Shown one piece after another: positions 42,022 through 55,400 of a stretch of 64,000 nt of DNA. Position 1 is the first letter of the stretch. Every line of letters starts with the position of its first letter. The notes beneath the pieces were generated by a model that was given only the letters and a program-made list of their open reading frames with translations, searched no databases and was not told the origin of the DNA. A program made the position numbers and the translations under genes. Source of the stretch: Rubrivivax sp. A210 (GTDB taxonomy: Bacteria > Pseudomonadota > Gammaproteobacteria > Burkholderiales > Burkholderiaceae_C); contig NZ_CAJGBN010000008.1 in the NCBI RefSeq assembly GCF_904426505.1, positions 34,469-98,468 of the forward strand. The letters run 5' to 3'.

Positions 42022-43119
42022 ATGCCTGAGTTTGAATGGGGCGCCAGCCCGGCTGTGGCCGATTGCGACAGCCTGCTCGAGCTGATGCGGCAGGCGCCCG
42101 AGATCGTCCAGTGGCGCACCGATGCCCTGGGCCGCCTGGTCGCCACCAATGCGGCGGCCATGGCTGCGGACGGCCCCGCCGCCCCCTGGCAGATCGGCCT
42201 CATGCTGGGCGAACTCGCGGCCCCAGCCGACGCGGCCTGGCTGATGGCCCTGCTGGCGCAGCCGCCGTCGCACCATGGCCCTCGCCTGCTCAACCTGCTC
42301 GATGCCTGCGGCCATCCCTACACGGTTCGCGGCGTGGTGGATGTCGGCCCGTCGGGCCTCACCCTGAGTGGCGTGTGTACGGTGCGGCACGAAGCCCTGC
42401 TGCGGGACGAACTGGTGCGGCGGAACAACGAGCTCTCGACCGTCACCCGCGAACTGGCGCGCCAGGGCTTCGCGCTGGAGCGCACGGTGCGCGAACTGCA
42501 GCTCCGCAATGACGAACTGGCACAGGCCAACGCCGAGATCGACCGCCTGGCCCGCACCGATCCCCTCACCGGGCTGCTCAACCGGCGCGCGCTGGAGGAC
42601 GAATTGGCGCGCGAGATCGAGCGCACGCGCCGCCATCCCGCGCCGCTTTCGGTGGTGGAGTTCGATCTGGACCACTTCAAGCGCATCAACGACGTCTGGG
42701 GCCATGCCACCGGCGACCGGGCGCTGGTTCAGGTGTGCCGCCTCCTCCTGGCCGGCATCCGCCGGGTCGATGTGGCGATCCGCCTGGGCGGCGAGGAACT
42801 GTTGCTGGTGCTGCCGCAGACCGCCATCGGCGCCGCCATGTGCATTGCAGAACGCCTGCGCGAGGCGGTGGCCCGGCTCGACATCGAGGGCCTGCCCGAG
42901 CATGTGACGGCCAGTGTGGGCGTGGCGGCCCTGACGCGTGGCGAGAGCGCTGAATCGCTGCTGCGCCGGGCCGACCAGGCCATGTACCGGGCCAAGGCTG
43001 CCGGCCGCAACCGTGTGGTGCGGGCGGTGGGCAAGGCCCGCGCGGGCAGCGCCGGCTTGGCGCGGGGACTTCCGCCTACAGACCCAGCCGCGCCAACGGC
43101 CCGCGCCCCTGGCGGATGA
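42022..43119 (+). CDS. Diguanylate cyclase (PAS-like + coiled coil + GGDEF)
   Basis: 365 aa. Synthesises c-di-GMP from two GTP. The N-terminal ~115 residues look like a PAS-type sensor (IVQWRTDALGRLVATNAAAM), then a coiled coil (~residues 125-178) and a GGDEF domain. The active-site motif is GGEEL (256-260) and the inhibitory RxxD site is RRVD (247-250), five residues upstream. DPLTGLLNRRA and FDLDHFKRIND are also intact. No transmembrane segment is seen, so it is cytosolic. It overlaps the convergent yciO-type gene by 44 bp and probably shares an operon with the cobalamin-binding protein. Confidence 0.92.
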   Translation: MPEFEWGASPAVADCDSLLELMRQAPEIVQWRTDALGRLVATNAAAMAADGPAAPWQIGLMLGELAAPADAAWLMALLAQPPSHHGPRLLNLLDACGHPYTVRGVVDVGPSGLTLSGVCTVRHEALLRDELVRRNNELSTVTRELARQGFALERTVRELQLRNDELAQANAEIDRLARTDPLTGLLNRRALEDELAREIERTRRHPAPLSVVEFDLDHFKRINDVWGHATGDRALVQVCRLLLAGIRRVDVAIRLGGEELLLVLPQTAIGAAMCIAERLREAVARLDIEGLPEHVTASVGVAALTRGESAESLLRRADQAMYRAKAAGRNRVVRAVGKARAGSAGLARGLPPTDPAAPTARAPGG

Positions 43120-43699
43120 GCTGCGGCTCGTCGCCGCTGAAATCGATGATCGTCGTCGGCTCGAGCGGGCAGGCGCCCGCGTCGACCACCGCCTGCACCA
43201 GCTTCTGGAAGCGGTCGCGGATCTCGGCCGCGTCGTTCAGCGGTTCGGTCTCGCCGGGCGGGATCAGCGTCGTCGCCAGCAGCGGTTCGCCGAAGAGGGC
43301 CAGCAGTTCCTGCGTCACCCGGTGCTCGGGCACGCGCAGGCCTATGGTGCGGCGGCTGGGGTGGGACAGGCGCCGCGGCACCTCTTTCGTGGCCTCGAGG
43401 ATGAAGGTGTAGGGCCCCGGCGTGCCCAGCTTGAGCAGGCGGTACTGGCGGTTGTCGACGCGGGCGTAGCTGGCGAGCTCGCTCAGGTCCTTGCACAACA
43501 GCGTCAGGTGGTGCTTCTCGTCCACCTGGCGGATGCGCCGCAGCGCCTCGGCCGCGGCCTTGTCGTCGAGCCGGCACACCAGCGCATAGCTGCTGTCGGT
43601 GGGCACGGCGGCCACGCCGCCGGCCTGCAGGATCTGCGCCGCCTGCTTGAGCAGGCGGGGCTGCGGGTTCTGCGGGTGGACTTCGAAGAACTGCGACAC
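43076..43699 (-). CDS. yciO: YciO/Sua5/YrdC family protein (L-threonylcarbamoyladenylate synthase type)
   Basis: 207 aa. Sua5/YrdC fold; the real TsaC makes L-threonylcarbamoyl-AMP for tRNA t6A. Visible: AAVPTDSSYALVCRL, IRQVDEKHHLTLLCKDLSEL, GPYTFILEATKEVPRRLSHP and TIGLRVPEHRVTQELL, as in E. coli YciO. In canonical TsaC the start of the core is PTETVYGLG; here PTDSSYALV fits YciO, whose function is less certain. The 3' end overlaps the convergent cyclase by 44 bp. Confidence 0.88.
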   Translation of the reverse strand: MSQFFEVHPQNPQPRLLKQAAQILQAGGVAAVPTDSSYALVCRLDDKAAAEALRRIRQVDEKHHLTLLCKDLSELASYARVDNRQYRLLKLGTPGPYTFILEATKEVPRRLSHPSRRTIGLRVPEHRVTQELLALFGEPLLATTLIPPGETEPLNDAAEIRDRFQKLVQAVVDAGACPLEPTTIIDFSGDEPQLIRQGRGPLARLGL

Positions 43700-43730
43700 C
43701 GGGCCGGGGCCTCCCTCAGGTGCTTGCTCG

Positions 43731-45257
43731 TCAGGCCGTGGCGACCGGAATCTTGCCGATGCGGCCCTGCCACTCGGCCGGGCCGGTGTTGTGGACGCTC
43801 ACGCCCGCGGCGTCCACCGCCACCGTCACCGGCATGTCGGCCACGTCGAACTCGTAGATGGCTTCCATGCCGAGATCGGCAAAGCCCACCACCTTGGCGC
43901 CCTTGATGGCCTTGGCCACCAGGTAGGCGGCGCCGCCCACGGCCATCAGGTAGGCGCTCTTGTGCTTGCGGATGGCCTCGATGGCGGCGGGGCCGCGCTC
44001 GGCCTTGCCGACCATGCTGATGAGGCCGGTCTGGGCCAGCATCATCTCGGTGAACTTGTCCATGCGCGTGGCCGTGGTGGGGCCGGCCGGGCCGACGACC
44101 TCGTCGCGCACCGGGTCGACCGGGCCGACGTAGTAGATGACGCGGTTGGTGAAGTCCACCGGCAGCTTTTCGCCCTTGGCCAGCATGTCCTGGATGCGCT
44201 TGTGGGCGGCGTCGCGGCCGGTCAGCATCTTGCCGTTGAGCAGCAGGGTGTCGCCCGGCTTCCAGCTCGCCACCTGCTCGCGCGTGAGCGTGTTGAGGTC
44301 GACCTTCTTCGACTTGTTGTAGTCGGGCGCCCAGTTCACGTCGGGCCACAGGTCGAGGCTCGGCGCTTCGAGGTAGGCCGGGCCCGAACCGTCGAGCACC
44401 ACATGGGCGTGGCGGGTGGCGGCGCAGTTGGGGATCATCGCCACCGGCTTGCTGGCGGCGTGCGTGGGGTAGGTGGCGATCTTGACGTCGAGCACCGTGG
44501 TCAGGCCGCCCAGGCCCTGCGCGCCAATGCCCAGCGCGTTGACCTTCTCGTAGAGCTCGATGCGCAACTCTTCCAGCTTGTTGGCCGGGCCGCGGGCCAG
44601 CAGCTCGTACATGTCCACCGGGTCCATCAGCACTTCCTTGGCCAGCAACATGGCCTTCTCGGCCGTGCCGCCCACGCCAATGCCCAGCATGCCCGGCGGA
44701 CACCAGCCGGCGCCCATGGTGGGCACGGTCTTCATGACCCAGTCGACCAGGTTGTCGCTCGGGTTCATCATGATGAACTTGCTCTTGTTCTCGCTGCCGC
44801 CGCCCTTGGCCGCCACCGTGACATCGAGCTTGTCGCCCGGCACCACCGTCATGTGGATCACTGCCGGCGTGTTGTCCTTGGTGTTCTTGCGCTCGAAGAT
44901 GGGGTCGGACAGCACCGAGGCGCGCAGCTTGTTGTCGCCGTCGAGATAGCCGCGGCGCACGCCCTCGTTGATGGCGTCTTCCAGCGAGCCCGAGAAGCCC
45001 TCGAAGCGCACGTCCATGCCGATCTTGAGGAAGACGTTGACGATGCCGGTGTCCTGGCAGATGGGCCGGCGGCCCTCGGCGCACATGCGGCTGTTGGTGA
45101 GGATTTGCGCGATGGCATCCTTGGCCGCCGGGCTCTGCTCGCGCTCGTAGGCGCGCGCCAGGTGGGCGATGTAGTCGGCCGGGTGGTAGTAGCTGATGTA
45201 CTGCAGGGCGGCGGCGACGGTCTCGACGAGGTCGGCCTGGCGGATGGTGGTGGTCAT
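43731..45257 (-). CDS. fumA: Fumarate hydratase, class I
   Basis: 508 aa, [4Fe-4S] fumarase interconverting fumarate and malate in the TCA cycle. Cluster cysteines are C67 (RRPICQDTG), C186 (GAGWCPPGMLG) and C278 (IPNCAATRHAH), matching the E. coli FumA ligands. The N-terminal alpha and C-terminal beta parts are fused in one chain, as in class I single-chain fumarases. Start ATG at 45257. It is followed upstream by the yqhA-type gene on the same strand, 16 bp before, so the two may be cotranscribed. Confidence 0.94.
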   Translation of the reverse strand: MTTTIRQADLVETVAAALQYISYYHPADYIAHLARAYEREQSPAAKDAIAQILTNSRMCAEGRRPICQDTGIVNVFLKIGMDVRFEGFSGSLEDAINEGVRRGYLDGDNKLRASVLSDPIFERKNTKDNTPAVIHMTVVPGDKLDVTVAAKGGGSENKSKFIMMNPSDNLVDWVMKTVPTMGAGWCPPGMLGIGVGGTAEKAMLLAKEVLMDPVDMYELLARGPANKLEELRIELYEKVNALGIGAQGLGGLTTVLDVKIATYPTHAASKPVAMIPNCAATRHAHVVLDGSGPAYLEAPSLDLWPDVNWAPDYNKSKKVDLNTLTREQVASWKPGDTLLLNGKMLTGRDAAHKRIQDMLAKGEKLPVDFTNRVIYYVGPVDPVRDEVVGPAGPTTATRMDKFTEMMLAQTGLISMVGKAERGPAAIEAIRKHKSAYLMAVGGAAYLVAKAIKGAKVVGFADLGMEAIYEFDVADMPVTVAVDAAGVSVHNTGPAEWQGRIGKIPVATA

Positions 45258-45273
45258 GGGGCGGGCTCCGGTG

Positions 45274-45858
45274 TCAGTCGTGCGGCTTGCTGGGCGCCAT
45301 CAGGCGGTCGGTGACGGCGATGGCCATCGCCGAGAGCAGGAAGGCGATGTGGATCAGGGTCTGCCACAGCAGCACCTTTTCCTCGTAGTTGGCGGCGTTG
45401 ATGAATGTCTTGAGCAGGTGGATCGAGCTGATGCCGATGATGGCGGTGGCCAGCTTGACCTTGAGCACCGAGGCGTTGACGTGGCTCAGCCATTCCGGCT
45501 GGTCGGGGTGGCCTTCGAGGTTGAGGCGCGAGACGAAGGTCTCGTAGCCGCCGACGATGACCATGATGAGCAGGTTGCTGATCATCACCACGTCGATCAG
45601 CGCCAGCACCACCAGCATGATGATGGTTTCGTTGAGCGAGGTGACGGCGGCGTCGCTCTTGTAGCCGATGCTGCTCACCAACTTGGCCAGCGCCGCGGTG
45701 TTGCCGAAGGCAGCCTCGACCAGGTGGACCAGCTCGACCCAGAAATGCACCACGTAGACGCACTGCGCCACGATCAGGCCCAGGTACAGCGGCACCTGCA
45801 GCCAGCGGCTGGAGAAGATCAACCGGGGCAAAAGGCCGGGCAGGGGAGTTGGGTTCAT
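45274..45858 (-). CDS. YqhA/TIGR00645 family membrane protein
   Basis: 194 aa with four hydrophobic helices: [20 protein letters not shown], the [20 protein letters not shown] region, [20 protein letters not shown] and [20 protein letters not shown]. The stretches [13 protein letters not shown] and [20 protein letters not shown] are diagnostic of the YqhA family. Function unknown. ATG at 45858 gives the typical N-terminus; the region before it is the divergent promoter shared with acsA. Same strand and 16 bp upstream of the fumarase gene. Confidence 0.88.
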   Translation of the reverse strand: MNPTPLPGLLPRLIFSSRWLQVPLYLGLIVAQCVYVVHFWVELVHLVEAAFGNTAALAKLVSSIGYKSDAAVTSLNETIIMLVVLALIDVVMISNLLIMVIVGGYETFVSRLNLEGHPDQPEWLSHVNASVLKVKLATAIIGISSIHLLKTFINAANYEEKVLLWQTLIHIAFLLSAMAIAVTDRLMAPSKPHD

Positions 45859-45971
45859 GCGCCTTCGATGCGGTTCGGTGTGGAGGGGGTCGGGGCCCAG
45901 GCTGGGGCAGGGGGAAAAGCCCTGGCCGGGAAATTGTAGATGCCGCACCATGGCGCAGTCGCACGCTACCG

Positions 45972-45998
45972 TAAGGGGTCCGTCAGAGCGGACCCTTA
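45972..45998. repeat. Inverted repeat in the acsA upstream region
   Basis: TAAGGGGTCCG and CGGACCCTTA form a 10-bp stem with one bulged G and a six-base loop, 51 bp upstream of the acsA start and between the divergent yqhA-type gene and acsA. No T-tract follows on the acsA strand, so it is not a normal terminator. It could be a regulator operator or an RNA hairpin in the leader. Confidence 0.45.
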
Positions 45999-46048
45999 GC
46001 TTTCGCGCTCTCAGACCGCCCCCTAAATCCGCATCGCAGGAGACAAAC

Positions 46049-48025
<1,977 letters not shown>

Positions 48026-48065
48026 CGGGGCGCGCGGCGCGCAAGAGCGCGCTGCCCACACATCG

Positions 48066-48101
48066 AAGGCCCGGCCTGCACGCCTGCAGGCCGGGCCTTT
48101 T
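48066..48101. terminator. Terminator between convergent acsA and the cytochrome c gene
   Basis: A perfect 15-bp stem (48066-48080 with 48085-48099, AAGGCCCGGCCTGCA) closes on a four-base loop and is followed by TTTTCCTTT on the plus strand. It lies 40 nt after the acsA stop and 4 nt before the cytochrome stop, so it probably serves both genes. Confidence 0.9.
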
Positions 48102-48104
48102 CCT

Positions 48105-48398
48105 TTACTTGACCGTCAGCACCCAGGCCGCCAGCCGCCGCGCCTCGTCTTGCGACACGCGGGGGTTGGCCGCCATCGGCACCGGGCCCCAGCCACCGCC
48201 GCCGCCCTGGATGATCTTCTTCGCCAGCAGCGGCTCGGCGCCGGGCTTGCCGGCATAGCGCGCCGCCACATCCTTGAACGCGGGGCCGACGATCTTGCGG
48301 TCCAGGCCGTGGCAGTTCAGGCAGTTGCGCTCGCGCGCCAGTTCGGGGTTGGCCCGGGCAGGGCCCGCGGCGGTCAGGATCAGCAGCAGCAGCGCCAT
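48105..48398 (-). CDS. Small exported c-type cytochrome
   Basis: 97 aa with the chosen start. Signal peptide h-region LLLLILTAAGPARA, then one heme motif CLNCH (residues 26-30) and a likely axial Met in VPMAANPR. This is the class I cytochrome c layout, ~80-residue mature protein, periplasmic electron carrier. An in-frame ATG at 48440 would add 14 residues and just overlap the divergent Trp-rich gene; neither start has a clear ribosome binding site. Confidence 0.85.
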   Translation of the reverse strand: MALLLLILTAAGPARANPELARERNCLNCHGLDRKIVGPAFKDVAARYAGKPGAEPLLAKKIIQGGGGGWGPVPMAANPRVSQDEARRLAAWVLTVK

Positions 48399-48438
48399 GG
48401 CCGCTTGCGCTACATTGCCGCCAGGAGAGATCGTCGTC

Positions 48439-48786
48439 ATGCCCATGGTCGTGCTCGGATTGCTGCTGGTGGGGCTCAAGGTCGCCGAGTTCGGCCCCTT
48501 TGCCAACTGGCCCTGGTGGGGCGTGCTGCTGCCCTTCGGCCTGGCCATCGTGTGGTGGGAGTTCGCCGACGGCAGCGGCCTGACCAAGCGTCGTGCGATC
48601 GAGAAGATGGAAAAGCGCAAGGAAGAGCGGCGCGACCGCGCTCTCGAGGCGCTGGGCCTCAACACGCGGCACCAAAAGCAGGTAACCAAGGTGCGCGAGG
48701 CCAAGGCCCGCACCGCGTCCTCGGCCGATCCGACCCAGGCCGACACCCGGCCGCCCGAGCCGCCGCGGCGCGATCCGCGGCTCTGA
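48439..48786 (+). CDS. Small Trp-rich protein, TIGR04438 family
   Basis: 115 aa. A hydrophobic N-terminal half (VLGLLLVGLKVAEFGPFANW, then PWWGVLLPFGLAIVWWEFAD) with tryptophan pairs is followed by a charged helix of Lys/Glu/Arg (KRRAIEKMEKRKEERRDRAL). This is the TIGR04438 pattern, found mainly in betaproteobacteria; function unknown. ATG at 48439 is chosen because AGGAG lies 11 nt upstream. It is divergent from the cytochrome gene and its end is 11 bp from the convergent ilvD. Confidence 0.8.
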   Translation: MPMVVLGLLLVGLKVAEFGPFANWPWWGVLLPFGLAIVWWEFADGSGLTKRRAIEKMEKRKEERRDRALEALGLNTRHQKQVTKVREAKARTASSADPTQADTRPPEPPRRDPRL

Positions 48787-48797
48787 GCCCGGCCGGA

Positions 48798-50477
<1,680 letters not shown>

Positions 50478-50602
50478 CGGGGCATCCTTGGTGAGCAGCC
50501 GGGAGTTTAGCCAGCCCGCCGAAGGCGCCGTCGGTACAGCAGGCGTCGGGGACGCGGCAGGCGCCGTACACAATGGCGGCTGTCCCAGCCCGGAGCCCAT
50601 CG

Positions 50603-51403
50603 ATGCTCGTGCATCCGCAGTTCGACCCCGTCGCCCTGGCCCTCGGGCCCTTGCGCATCCACTGGTACGGGCTTACCTACCTGGCCGCCTTCGGCCTTTT
50701 TCTCTGGTTGGGCGCACGCCGCGTGCGCCTGCCGCATTACGCCGCCGCCGGCTGGACGCGGCGCGACATCGAGGACATGCTGTTCTACGGCGTGCTGGGC
50801 GTGGTGCTGGGCGGGCGCATCGGCTATGCGCTGTTCTACAAGCCGGGCGACTACCTGGCCCATCCGCTGGACATCCTGATGGTGTGGAAGGGCGGCATGT
50901 CCTTCCACGGCGGCTTGATCGGCGTCACGGCGGCGATGGCCTGGTTCGCGCGGGCGCGCAAGCGCTCCTTCCTGCAGGTGATGGACGTGGTGGCGCCCTG
51001 CGTGCCCACCGGCCTTGCGGCGGGCCGCATCGGCAACTTCATCAACGGCGAGTTGTGGGGTCGCGCGGCCGACCCGGCGCTGCCCTGGGCGATGGTGTTT
51101 CCGCAGAGCGGCAGCGCGCTGCCGCGCCACCCCTCGCAGCTCTACCAGTTCGCGCTTGAAGGCCTGCTGCTGTTTGCCCTGCTGTGGCTGTACGCGCGGC
51201 GTGAACGCGCCACCGGCCAGGTGGCGGCGGCCTTCGTGGCCGGCTACGGCGTGCTGCGCTTCGTGGCCGAGTACTTCCGCGAGCCCGATGCCTTCCTGGG
51301 CGTGCTGGCCCTGGGCATGAGCATGGGCCAATGGCTGTGCCTGCCGATGATCTTCGGCGGCGCCGCGCTCTGGGCCTGGTTCGGGCGCAGCCGGGTAGCA
51401 TGA
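50603..51403 (+). CDS. lgt: Prolipoprotein diacylglyceryl transferase
   Basis: 266-aa inner-membrane enzyme that adds diacylglycerol to lipobox cysteines, first step of lipoprotein maturation. The Lgt signature [14 protein letters not shown] is at 141-154, and MSFHGGLIG carries the conserved His (H102). About seven helices. ATG at 50603 fits the usual start ([15 protein letters not shown]). dnaQ follows 4 bp later, in the same operon. Confidence 0.95.
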   Translation: MLVHPQFDPVALALGPLRIHWYGLTYLAAFGLFLWLGARRVRLPHYAAAGWTRRDIEDMLFYGVLGVVLGGRIGYALFYKPGDYLAHPLDILMVWKGGMSFHGGLIGVTAAMAWFARARKRSFLQVMDVVAPCVPTGLAAGRIGNFINGELWGRAADPALPWAMVFPQSGSALPRHPSQLYQFALEGLLLFALLWLYARRERATGQVAAAFVAGYGVLRFVAEYFREPDAFLGVLALGMSMGQWLCLPMIFGGAALWAWFGRSRVA

Positions 51404-51407
51404 GGCC

Positions 51408-52115
51408 ATGAGACAGATCTTCCTCGACACCGAGACCACCGGCCTCAACCCCGACCAGGGCGACCGCCTGATCGAGATCGGCTGCATCGAGATGATCGAC
51501 CGCCGGGCCACCGGCGTGAACCTGCACCGCTACGTCAACCCGCAGCGCAGCAGCCACCCCGACGCGCTGCGCGTCCACGGCATCACCGACGAGTTCCTGG
51601 CCGACAAGCCGCTTTTCGCCGACATTGCCGACGAGTTGCTGGCCTACCTGGCCGGCGCCGAGATCGTGATCCACAACGCCGCCTTCGACGTCGGCTTCAT
51701 CGACGCCGAACTCGCCCGCCTGGGCCGCGGCCGCCTGGCCGGGCAAGTCGCGCGCATCACCGACAGCCTGACGCTGGCGCGCGAGACCTTCCCCGGCAAG
51801 AGCAACTCGTTGGACGCGCTGTGCAAGCGGCTCGAGGTCGACAACAGCCAGCGCGAACTGCACGGCGCCCTGCTCGACGCCGGCCTGCTGGCCGAGGTCT
51901 ACCTGCGCATGACGCGCGGCCAGAAATCGCTGGTCATCGACAGCGAAGAAGCTTCGCGCGGCCCGGCGGCCGTCGAGGCCATCGACCTGGGTTCCATCGC
52001 GCTGCCGGTGCTGGCCGCCAGCGCCGAGGAAGAGCAGGCGCACCAGGCCCTGCTGGCCGAGATCGACAAGGCCAGCGGCGGCAAGACCTTGTGGCGCCGC
52101 TTGGAGGCCGCGTGA
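51408..52115 (+). CDS. dnaQ: DNA polymerase III epsilon subunit
   Basis: 235 aa, 3'-5' proofreading exonuclease of the replicative polymerase. DEDDh motifs: D7 and E9 in LDTETTGL, D94 in IHNAAFDVGF, and H152/D157 in LHGALLDAGLLAEVY. The C-terminal part after ~180 would bind the alpha subunit. It begins 4 bp after lgt and ends 45 bp before tRNA-Val, probably upstream of the tRNA promoter. Confidence 0.94.
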   Translation: MRQIFLDTETTGLNPDQGDRLIEIGCIEMIDRRATGVNLHRYVNPQRSSHPDALRVHGITDEFLADKPLFADIADELLAYLAGAEIVIHNAAFDVGFIDAELARLGRGRLAGQVARITDSLTLARETFPGKSNSLDALCKRLEVDNSQRELHGALLDAGLLAEVYLRMTRGQKSLVIDSEEASRGPAAVEAIDLGSIALPVLAASAEEEQAHQALLAEIDKASGGKTLWRRLEAA

Positions 52116-52128
52116 GTCATGGCATAAT
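52101..52128 (+). promoter_or_regulatory. Putative promoter of tRNA-Val
   Basis: A -10 hexamer CATAAT (52123-52128) is preceded after 16 nt by TTGGAG (52101-52106), a weak -35. Transcription would start near 52135, about 25 nt before the tRNA. It overlaps the last codons of dnaQ. Confidence 0.4.
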
Positions 52129-52159
52129 CTTTGGCTCACCGGATCGGTAAACAGATTCC

Positions 52160-52234
52160 GGGCGGTTAGCTCAGCGGTAGAGCACTGCCTTCACACGGCA
52201 GGGGTCGCAGGTTCGAACCCTGCACCGCCCACCA
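52160..52234 (+). tRNA. tRNA-Val (anticodon CAC)
   Basis: A full cloverleaf can be drawn in 75 nt: acceptor GGGCGGT/ACCGCCC with discriminator A and encoded CCA; D arm with TAGCTCAGCGGTAGAGC; anticodon stem CTGCC/GGCAG around the loop TTCACAC (anticodon CAC, valine GTG codon); T arm with GGTTCGAACC. It lies directly upstream of the restriction-modification locus, a classic insertion point for islands. Confidence 0.95.
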
Positions 52235-52237
52235 GAC

Positions 52238-52278
52238 AAAAGCCCTGCAAGTTCAACAGCTTGCAGGGCTTTTTCTTT
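52238..52278 (+). terminator. Terminator after tRNA-Val
   Basis: A perfect 14-bp stem (AAAAGCCCTGCAAG 52238-52251 with its complement 52260-52273) has an 8-nt loop and runs into a T-tract. It isolates the tRNA from the hsd genes downstream. Confidence 0.93.
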
Positions 52279-52480
52279 GGGCGCAACGGGCCCATCGGCG
52301 GGCCCGGTGCAAGGCGCTGGGGCAAGGCGCTGGTGCAACCAACGGCGGCGGCCAAGGCTTTCGAGGGCTCTGCGCTGGGGCGGCCAGCCTGCCCATGCGG
52401 GCGCCCCCGCAGCCTTTACATTCCACCGCAGGGACTTCTGTCCTGCCATACCAACAAGCCATGGGCACGCGGAAACAGGG

Positions 52481-55400
52481 ATGAGCACGCCGGGCAACTT
52501 CGCCTTCCTGGCCGAGCACTCGCCTTTGCTGGCCGATCTGGGCGCCACGGCCGAGCGCCTGTTTCCCTTTGACCCGGCCAGCTGCGTGCTCAAGCTTCGG
52601 CTGCTGGCCGAAGCCATCACGCAGGACATCGCCGCACGCCTGGGCATCAGCCTGGTCCAGCCCACCCAGGCCGAGCTGCTGCGCGCCGTGGATGCGCGCC
52701 TGGGCATGGACGCCCAGGTCAGGCAGCTGTTCCAGCTGCTGCGGCGCACCGGCAACCAGGCCGCGCACCAGGCCGACCACGGCATCTCCTACCGCGAGGG
52801 CCTGGGCGCGCTGAAGGTGGCGCGCGAGATCGCCGTGTGGTACCACCGCAGCTTCGGCGGCACGCCGGGCTTCAAGCCGGGGCCGTTTGTGCTGCCGGAC
52901 GATCCAAGCCAGAAGCTGCTGACCCTGCAGCAGCAGATCGGCCAGCTCAACACCCGGCTGCAGGATGCGCAGGCGGCCCAGGCCGCTCAAGTGGAGATGG
53001 CGGCGCTGCACAGCGCGCAGGCAGAACAAGAACGCGCCATGGCGCTGCAGGCGCAGGAAGAGGTCGCCATCTACCGCGTGCTGGCCGAGGAAGCCGGTGA
53101 TCGCGCCGCGCGGCTGCAGGCCCAGTTCGATGCCCAGCTCGAGGACATCGGCCGGCGCGCCAACGCCGATGACCTGGCCCGCTTCAGCCAGCGCGCGGCC
53201 GAGGCCGCCAAGTCGGTATTGCTGGACGAGGCCGGCACGCGCCAGCTGATCGACCTGCAACTCATAGCAGCCGGCTGGGACGCCGACACGGTGAAGATCA
53301 GCCACGCCCGCGGCGCACGCCCCGAGCGCGGCCGCAACAAGGCCATTGCCGAGTGGCCGACCCAGGGCCAGCAGGCGGCGGACTACGTGCTGTTCGCCGG
53401 CCTCACCCCCGTCGCGGCCGTGGAAGCCAAGCGCAAGAACATCAACGTGTCCGGCAAGATCGTCCAGGCCGAACGCTATGCGCGCGGCCTGGTGGTGGCA
53501 GAAGGCATGAACCCGGCCTGGCAGGTGGCAGGGCGCGACGGCCCCTGGCCCGATGGCCAGGGCGGGCTCTTCCAGCTGCCCTTCGTCTACTCCAGCAACG
53601 GCCGCCCCTTCGTCAAGCAATTGGCTGAGCTGAGCGGCACCTGGTTTCGCGACGCCAGGGCGCCTTCGCACACCGCCCGCGCCCTGGCCGGCTTCCACTC
53701 ACCCCAGGGCCTGCTGGACCTGCTGACACGCAGCCGGGAAGCCGCCGGGCAAAAGCTGCAGCAAGACAGCTACGGCTACCTGCGCCTGCGCGACTACCAG
53801 ATCAAGGCCATCGCGGCGGTGGAGGCCGCGCTTGCCGAAGGCCGCGGCACCTGCCTGCTGGCCATGGCCACCGGCACGGGCAAGACGCGCACCATCATCG
53901 GCCTGATGTACCGCCTGCTCAAGGCCGAACGCTTTCGCCGCATCCTGTTTCTGGTGGACCGCACGGCGCTGGGCGCGCAGGCGCAGGACGTTTTCGACGA
54001 AGCGCCGCTGGAGCAGAACCAGCCGCTCAGCAAGATCTACAACGTGGCCGAGCTGGGCGACATGGCCGCCGCGGCCGAGACCCGCGTGCAGGTGGCCACG
54101 GTGCAGGCCATGGTCAGGCGCGTGTTCGGCAGCGACACCCCGCCGCCCGTGGATGCCTACGACTGCATCATCGTGGACGAGGCCCACCGCGGCTATGCGC
54201 TCGACCAGCAGATGACCGAAGGCGAGCTGGCTCTGCGCGACCACGCGCAGTACCTGTCCAGCTACCGCCGCGTGCTGGACTACTTCGATGCCGTGCGCGT
54301 GGGCCTGACCGCCACGCCGGCCCGCCACACCTCCGAGATCTTCGGCAAGCCGGTCTTTACCTATTCCTACCGCGAGGCCGTGGCCGACGACTGGCTGATC
54401 GACCACGAGCCGCCCATCCGCTACCAGACCCTGCTCAGCCGCCACGGCATCCACTTCGCCAAGGGCGAGACGGTGGAGGCGCTGAACCTGGCCACGGGCG
54501 AGCTGGAAGCCGCCGAACTGGACGACGAGCTTGATTTCCAGGTCGAGAGCTTCAACAAGCGCGTCATCAACGAAGACTTCAACCGCGTCATCTGCGAGCA
54601 GCTGGCCGAGGAACTGGACCCCTTCGGCGAAGAGAAGGCGCTGATCTTCTGCGCCACCGATGCCCATGCCGACATGGTCAAGCGCCTGCTCGACACCGCC
54701 TTCAAGGCCAGGTACGACGAGCAGTACAACGAAGCCGCGGTGCGCAAGATAACCGGCGCCTCGGACAAGGTGGACCAGCTCATCCGCCAGTTCAAGAACG
54801 AACGCCTGCCCAGCATTGCCATCACCGTGGACCTGCTGAGCACGGGCATCGACGTGCCCACCATCTGCCACCTGGTGTTTCTGCGGCGCGTGCGCAGCCG
54901 CATCCTGTACGAGCAGATGATCGGCCGCGCCACGCGGCGCTGCGACGAGATCGGCAAGACGGTCTTCAAGATCTACGACCCGGTGGACATCTACGCCACG
55001 CTGCAGGCCGTGAACACCATGCGCCCGCTGGTGAAGGATTCGAACGTCACGCTGGAACAGCTGATCGACGAGCTGAACAACCCGGCCAGCTTTGCGGCCC
55101 CCGGCAGCGCCCAGGGCAGAACGCACGCCCACGAGGTGCTGGACCAGTTGAACCAGAAGCTGATGCGCGTGCTGCGCCGCGCCGGGCACGAGGCCGCCAA
55201 GCGGCCCCCGCTGCAGGCCCGGCTGGACGAACTGGAACAGCAATGGGGCGTACACCCGGCCCAGCTGCACCGGCATCTGCACGGCCTGGGGCCGCAGGGC
55301 GCGGCTGATTACTTGCGGCACAGCACCCGGCTGCTGACGCAACTGGTGGAGGTGCAGGCGCTGATGGGCTCGGCCTACAGGCCCATCCTGTCAACGCACG

